Shown here piece by piece: positions 7,316-10,434 of a stretch of 10,434 nt of DNA. A program made the translations under genes and the position numbers. Source of the stretch: Prosthecobacter sp. (lineage in GTDB: Bacteria > Verrucomicrobiota > Verrucomicrobiia > Verrucomicrobiales > Verrucomicrobiaceae); contig JAOZVT010000521.1 in the NCBI GenBank assembly GCA_025869455.1, positions 1-10,434 on the forward strand, read 5' to 3'. The notes below the pieces were generated by a model that did no database searches, was not told the DNA's origin, and saw nothing but the letters and a program-made list of their open reading frames with translations. Within the stretch, counting starts at the first letter, position 1, and each line of letters starts with the position of its first letter.

Positions 7316-7963
7316 TCAAGACTTCTTACCCGGTTGATCAAAGCCATGCTGTGCAGCCAAGATCAGCACATTGTTGGCAGCAGCTTCGAGATCGAACTGA
7401 AGTTTGGTCAGACGACTGTGAAAGTAATTCATGGGCACCAAAGTCGAGATCGCAATCATGAGGCCCGCTGCGGTAGCAATGAGAGCTTCACCAATACCGC
7501 CCGTCACCTTCTCAACGGCCAGTTCAGAATCACCGATGGAGGAAAAGGAGCCCATGATCCCGGTGACTGTACCAAGCAGGCCTAACAAGGGCCCCAGAGT
7601 CACAATCGTATCCATGGCACCTAAAAAACGGCCCGCAGCTTGCAACTCATGCCCCGCCGCTACTTCCAACGCTCCTTGCATGGAGCTATGCTGATGTTTC
7701 AGCCCATGATGAATCATGCGCACCACAGGATCCGTCGTTTTTTCAGAAATCGCGATGGCTTTGGCCAAATCTCCGGCCTCAAGAGTCGCATATACCTGAT
7801 CTAGCTGTCGGGCATTTCGGCGTGCGCTAAAACGCATCCACCAAAAAACACGCTCCACCAAAACACAGAGGGCAAAAATGGCCACCACAAGGATGGGATA
7901 CATGATGGGACCACCATCGTGAATAAGCTCAATGACAACGTTAGCAAGGGGGAGTTGGGGCAT
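7316..7963 (-). CDS. exbB: ExbB/TolQ/MotA-family proton channel protein
   Basis: Partner of ExbD in the inner-membrane proton channel that powers TonB. The ATG at 7963 gives 215 residues: IHDGGPIMYPILVV leads into the first span (about 21-39), then a cytoplasmic region, then the two family hallmark segments GPLLGLLGTVTGI (about 124-136) and GGIGEALIATAAGLMIAI (about 155-172), which form spans two and three. An in-frame TTG at 7990 would add nine hydrophobic residues. I prefer the ATG because the family usually begins close to the GGP motif and no ribosome-binding sequence supports the TTG. TolQ and MotA share the fold; the TonB-like gene upstream and the ExbD gene downstream support the ExbB name. 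Confidence 0.93.
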   Translation of the reverse strand: MPQLPLANVVIELIHDGGPIMYPILVVAIFALCVLVERVFWWMRFSARRNARQLDQVYATLEAGDLAKAIAISEKTTDPVVRMIHHGLKHQHSSMQGALEVAAGHELQAAGRFLGAMDTIVTLGPLLGLLGTVTGIMGSFSSIGDSELAVEKVTGGIGEALIATAAGLMIAISTLVPMNYFHSRLTKLQFDLEAAANNVLILAAQHGFDQPGKKS

Positions 7964-8005
7964 AAAAATGAGGGGGAGAAAAGCAATCAATCTCAGCAGA
8001 TCAGA

Positions 8006-8015
8006 ATGACGTCAT
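8006..8015. promoter_or_regulatory. Palindrome ATGACGTCAT upstream of exbB
   Basis: A perfect ten-base palindrome lies in the gap between the tonB-like stop and the exbB start. It could be an operator. A ten-base palindrome is expected several times by chance in a window this long, so the support is weak. It shares the TGACG half-site with the dyad over the tonB promoter. Confidence 0.2.
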
Positions 8016-8048
8016 GCTGTGATAGGAGACGCTTTTTAACTGGCTTCA

Positions 8049-8906
8049 TTAGCGCAGCTTGAAGGAAATAGGTAAACGAAAACTTCGCACAGCACCCGTG
8101 GGGAAACGCCAGTTCCGGCGCACCCAGGAGGCTGCATATTCGTCCAATTCAGAGAAGCCAGTTCCACTGGAAACTGTTGCACTTTCCACCATGCCAGCAG
8201 GACTGACCCGCACGGTTAAAGTCACAGATCCCTGAATACCACGGGAACGTGCAAAGGAAGGATAAGGGGGAGAAGGAAACTTCCCGCGTCCTCCAGAGCC
8301 TACCGCACCGTTACCACCACCACCGCCCCCACTGCCCACGGTACCGCCAGGTGTTCCTGAAGCCGTTGTTGTGGCTGGGGTCGAGCGCTTCTGCGCTACC
8401 ATCGGCTTAGGTTTGGGCTGTGCTTTGGGCTTCACTGGGTCAACCGGGGTCAACACAGATTCAATGCGCGGAGCGGCTGGCACTGTGAATAGGTCTTCCG
8501 TTACAAGGGCTTCGGTGAGTTCAGGTAAATCCAGGATTTCCGGCTGCACATCCACCAATTCAGGCACCTCAATGACTTCAGGTGTATCCACCTCATTGGC
8601 CTCCACTTGAGGAGCCTCTTCCATCGCCTGCAATTCCGCCATTGTCGTATCCTGACTTGCGACCTCGCTAGCGCCCTTCCCAGCAGCTCCAGAGAGAGTG
8701 ATGATCATGGGCAGCTCAAACCTCAGCATCCCCACCAATCCAACCAACAAAAACGCGCCAGAAATAGCCACCAACCAAGAAACCGCGCACAGACTCTCCT
8801 CCTGGCGACGAAATCGACTCGCCGTCACAGGGCGCACAGGAGACGCAGGCGTGACCTTCATAGGAAGGCTCATAGCAGGAGATCCGAGGAAGGCCAGTTG
8901 AGACAT
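8049..8906 (-). CDS. tonB: TonB-family energy transducer
   Basis: Periplasm-spanning protein that passes the energy of the ExbB/ExbD motor to outer-membrane transporters. The 285 residues show a positive cytoplasmic N terminus (about 1-38), one membrane span (about 41-62), an acidic Pro/Val/Glu region (95-150), a short KPKAQPKPKP stretch (159-168), a Gly-rich hinge with six consecutive glycines (193-198), and a C-terminal TonB domain (about 212-285) with PYPS, GSVTLTVRVSPAG and the W-x-F-P element NWRFPTG. That domain is diagnostic. The ATG at 8906 is used because it is the first in the frame. M12 or M16 would also keep the span and cannot be excluded, and no start has a Shine-Dalgarno. It heads the minus-strand cluster and has a plausible promoter upstream. 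Confidence 0.92.
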   Translation of the reverse strand: MSQLAFLGSPAMSLPMKVTPASPVRPVTASRFRRQEESLCAVSWLVAISGAFLLVGLVGMLRFELPMIITLSGAAGKGASEVASQDTTMAELQAMEEAPQVEANEVDTPEVIEVPELVDVQPEILDLPELTEALVTEDLFTVPAAPRIESVLTPVDPVKPKAQPKPKPMVAQKRSTPATTTASGTPGGTVGSGGGGGGNGAVGSGGRGKFPSPPYPSFARSRGIQGSVTLTVRVSPAGMVESATVSSGTGFSELDEYAASWVRRNWRFPTGAVRSFRLPISFKLR

Positions 8907-8936
8907 TGTGTTTGGTGTAATTGAGATACGTTTGCG

Positions 8937-8964
8937 ATAATGACGATTGATCTGGCGTCGTCAA
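8937..8964 (-). promoter_or_regulatory. Candidate promoter of the tonB-exbB-exbD cluster
   Basis: Reading the minus strand, TTGACG (8964-8959) matches the -35 consensus at five of six bases and CATTAT (8942-8937) matches the -10 at four of six, with a 16-base spacer. Transcription would begin near 8930, leaving about 24 bases before the tonB ATG. The match is to the general sigma-70 consensus. Confidence 0.45.
8941..8963. promoter_or_regulatory. Operator-like dyad TGACGA-N11-TCGTCA
   Basis: TGACGA (8941-8946) and TCGTCA (8958-8963) form a perfect inverted repeat with an 11-base spacer. The half-site centres are 17 bases apart. It sits between, and partly over, the -10 and -35 boxes of the tonB promoter candidate, where a bound repressor would block RNA polymerase. 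The cognate regulator is unknown. Confidence 0.35.
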
Positions 8965-9009
8965 GCAGCTATTGCGACCCAATCTCACAAATATACACTT
9001 TTTATCCAA

Positions 9010-10053
9010 ATGTCCCAGGTTCCCTCCCCCGAACAAGCCCATGCTGAAGCCACTCAGTGGACCTTACACGGCATTTCCCTGCTAGATCGCGGTGATCAGG
9101 ATGCCTTATTGGAAGCACAAACCTGCTTTGAGCAGGCCATATCCCTTCGCGAAAACTTGCCGCTTGACCAAAACCCCCTGTTCCGCTGGGGCCTGACGGC
9201 GGGCTGGATGAATCGCGCAGATGCACTGACTCGATTGGGAGGTCCCGACCGTTTGCAGGAAGCCCTACGCAGTTATGACATCGCCATTGCTCACCTGCAT
9301 CAGCTTCCTTTGGATAAAGATCTCGCCTTCCGGTGGCGGCTCAGTGTCGCCTGGATGAACCGAGGCTTGACCCAACAGGCGCTGCCTAATTGCCAAGAAG
9401 AAACTCTGCGCTGTTTTGACACTGCCATTCAGGTCATGCAGGGGCATGAAAATTGTGACCGCTGGGATTACCAGCAAGCCCAGGCCAGCACTTGGATGAA
9501 TCGAGCCAATGCCCTGCTGGCACTCCCCTCTCCAGACTGGCCACTGGCAGCAGCCTCAGCACGCCGAGCTATCCAGCACAGCCGCCTGATCGAAGATCAA
9601 GACCCCATTGCCGCTGAAGCAGGCATCAAAGCCCGCCACACACTCTGCCGTTGCCTTGCCCATCTGCTAGAATCCCCCCCGATCAGTGCAGACCAAGGTG
9701 AAGCGTGGATTCTTGAGGCCACGGACGCGGTGGAGGACGTGATGAACCTAACCAAAAACAACACTAATTTTCACGAACTCAGGGATGAGATGTTTGCATT
9801 TGGATGCCGCATCTATCGCGCATTTCAGCCCCACTTCTTGGCAGAATTCCTCGGAGATGAACTCGAATCTGGTCGGCTAACACCGGCGATGAAGACGGCT
9901 GCACATGAATCCATCGGACTCGCAGCCATTCAGATTCAGCAACAAAATCTAGCAGGACTCACCCCTTCAAAACTGGAAAAACTAGTCCAGACCTTACAGG
10001 CGCTCAGTGAGACTGGCTTTAAGCTTCAGGCAAGTGATGCAGAGGCACTCTGA
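9010..10053 (+). CDS. TPR-like helical-repeat protein with WMNR motifs
   Basis: The 347-residue product lacks a signal peptide or membrane span and is probably cytoplasmic. Its first half holds three related helical repeats, each centred on a WMNR motif at residues 66-69, 115-118 and 162-165, as in AGWMNRADAL, VAWMNRGLTQ and STWMNRANAL. They alternate with TPR-like helices such as AQTCFEQAI, ALRSYDIAI and TLRCFDTAI. The period of 47-49 residues is longer than the 34 of a standard TPR. The second half (about 190-347) is helical without clear repeats. The ATG at 9010 is preferred over an upstream in-frame TTG at 8947, which lies within the divergent promoter region. TTGCGA (8972-8977) and TACACT (8994-8999), 16 bases apart, may be its promoter. 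I do not recognise a named family; a protein-binding scaffold is the general expectation. Confidence 0.88.
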   Translation: MSQVPSPEQAHAEATQWTLHGISLLDRGDQDALLEAQTCFEQAISLRENLPLDQNPLFRWGLTAGWMNRADALTRLGGPDRLQEALRSYDIAIAHLHQLPLDKDLAFRWRLSVAWMNRGLTQQALPNCQEETLRCFDTAIQVMQGHENCDRWDYQQAQASTWMNRANALLALPSPDWPLAAASARRAIQHSRLIEDQDPIAAEAGIKARHTLCRCLAHLLESPPISADQGEAWILEATDAVEDVMNLTKNNTNFHELRDEMFAFGCRIYRAFQPHFLAEFLGDELESGRLTPAMKTAAHESIGLAAIQIQQQNLAGLTPSKLEKLVQTLQALSETGFKLQASDAEAL

Positions 10054-10181
10054 TATTTACTTATAAAAACATAAAGAGTTGCCTCCTTTTCCTGCTGACA
10101 ATCGTATGCAGGGACAGCCGCCTCCCCGTTTCTTCGTGCTTCAGACACGAATGAATTTTACCCCCATCTAAGCTAAAGACC
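10054..10181. other. Intergenic region with a short hairpin
   Basis: No open frame with support is seen here. TTCGTG (10133-10138) and CACGAA (10146-10151) form a six-base stem with a seven-base loop, followed by TTTT at 10156-10159. It could be a weak terminator of the repeat-protein gene. No convincing promoter for the downstream antiporter gene was found. Confidence 0.3.
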
Positions 10182-10434
10182 ATGCATCACATCACCTTCC
10201 TGCAGGACCTCTCGGTGGTCATGATCATCGCTGCCGTGGTAACCATTCTTTTCCGGCAGTTGAAGCAACCGGTCGTGCTCGGTTACATCCTAGCAGGCGT
10301 CATCATTGGGCCACACACGCCGCCTTATTCTTTGGTCGAAGATGAACATACCATCGAAACCCTCTCCGAACTGGGAGTCATCTTCCTCATGTTCGCGCTG
10401 GGGCTGGAGTTCAGTTTGAAAAAATTGACCAAGG
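10182..10434 (+). CDS. CPA2-type cation:proton antiporter (KefB-like), N-terminal fragment
   Basis: The frame opens with ATG at 10182 and runs off the right edge, giving 84 residues. It begins with a hydrophobic helix (about 8-24), then RQLKQPVVLGYILAGVIIGP, the well-known QP.V.GYILAG...GP element of the Kef/CPA2 family, and then ETLSELGVIFLMFALGLEFS, the usual third helix (LGVIFLMF..GLEF). The family exchanges K+ or Na+ for protons across the inner membrane. Whether this is a KefB/C-like channel, a YbaL type or a NapA type depends on the missing part, including any TrkA-N (RCK) domain. There is no strong Shine-Dalgarno; a weak AAAG lies six bases upstream. Confidence 0.92.
   Translation, partial: MHHITFLQDLSVVMIIAAVVTILFRQLKQPVVLGYILAGVIIGPHTPPYSLVEDEHTIETLSELGVIFLMFALGLEFSLKKLTK

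Noticed and set aside
8313..8330. C-rich run that could be a simple-sequence repeat
   Set aside because: It encodes six consecutive glycines of the TonB hinge using mixed codons, so it is not a slippage-prone pure repeat.
8371..8924. Plus-strand open frames opposite tonB
   Set aside because: They are antisense shadows of a gene with a clear TonB domain and show no domain or start signal of their own.
8947..9009. In-frame TTG extension of the repeat-protein gene
   Set aside because: It would place coding sequence over the tonB promoter region and adds 21 residues with no repeat or signal character; the ATG at 9010 fits better.

Overview
This window looks like a chromosomal stretch from a Gram-negative bacterium, most plausibly a member of the Verrucomicrobiota (PVC group). 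The reasons are indirect. The first gene ends like the cytochrome c modules common in that phylum. A TonB/ExbB/ExbD system implies an outer membrane. A membrane-anchored Hanks-type kinase carries extra-cytoplasmic repeat domains. None of the ten start codons that can be seen has a convincing Shine-Dalgarno sequence. The phylum is an inference; a BLAST search of SpeA would settle it.

Layout. Positions 1-113 hold the last 36 codons of a cytochrome c-like protein, followed by a strong intrinsic terminator (134-173). A full-length biosynthetic arginine decarboxylase (speA, 237-2183, +) comes next. It is followed 20 bases later by a 59-residue predicted lipoprotein (2204-2383, +). After a branched-looking hairpin (2413-2445) comes an ABC-transporter ATPase of the sugar/polyamine/iron importer type (2480-3559, +), with no permease or binding protein nearby. 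Next is an 859-residue Ser/Thr kinase (3675-6254, +): an intact Hanks kinase, an acidic linker with a 12-residue duplication, one membrane span, HEAT-like repeats, and a terminal beta-sandwich-like domain.

Facing it on the minus strand is a four-gene energy-transduction cluster. In transcription order it is tonB-like (8906-8049), exbB-like (7963-7316), exbD-like (7284-6841) and a small membrane-anchored coiled-coil protein (6844-6299) that overlaps exbD by four bases. ExbB and ExbD form the proton-driven motor and TonB spans the periplasm. The coiled-coil protein may be an accessory part of the complex. A promoter candidate with an operator-like dyad lies just upstream of tonB. Divergent from tonB is a 347-residue helical-repeat protein (9010-10053, +) with three copies of a WMNR motif spaced 47-49 residues apart. 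The window ends in the first 84 codons of a CPA2-type cation:proton antiporter (10182 onward, +).

Most of the window is housekeeping and envelope function. The parts least explained by known families are the kinase architecture with its conserved linker duplication, the WMNR-repeat protein, the small lipoprotein after speA, and the coiled-coil partner of ExbD. No RNA genes, insertion sequences, CRISPR arrays or attachment sites were seen.
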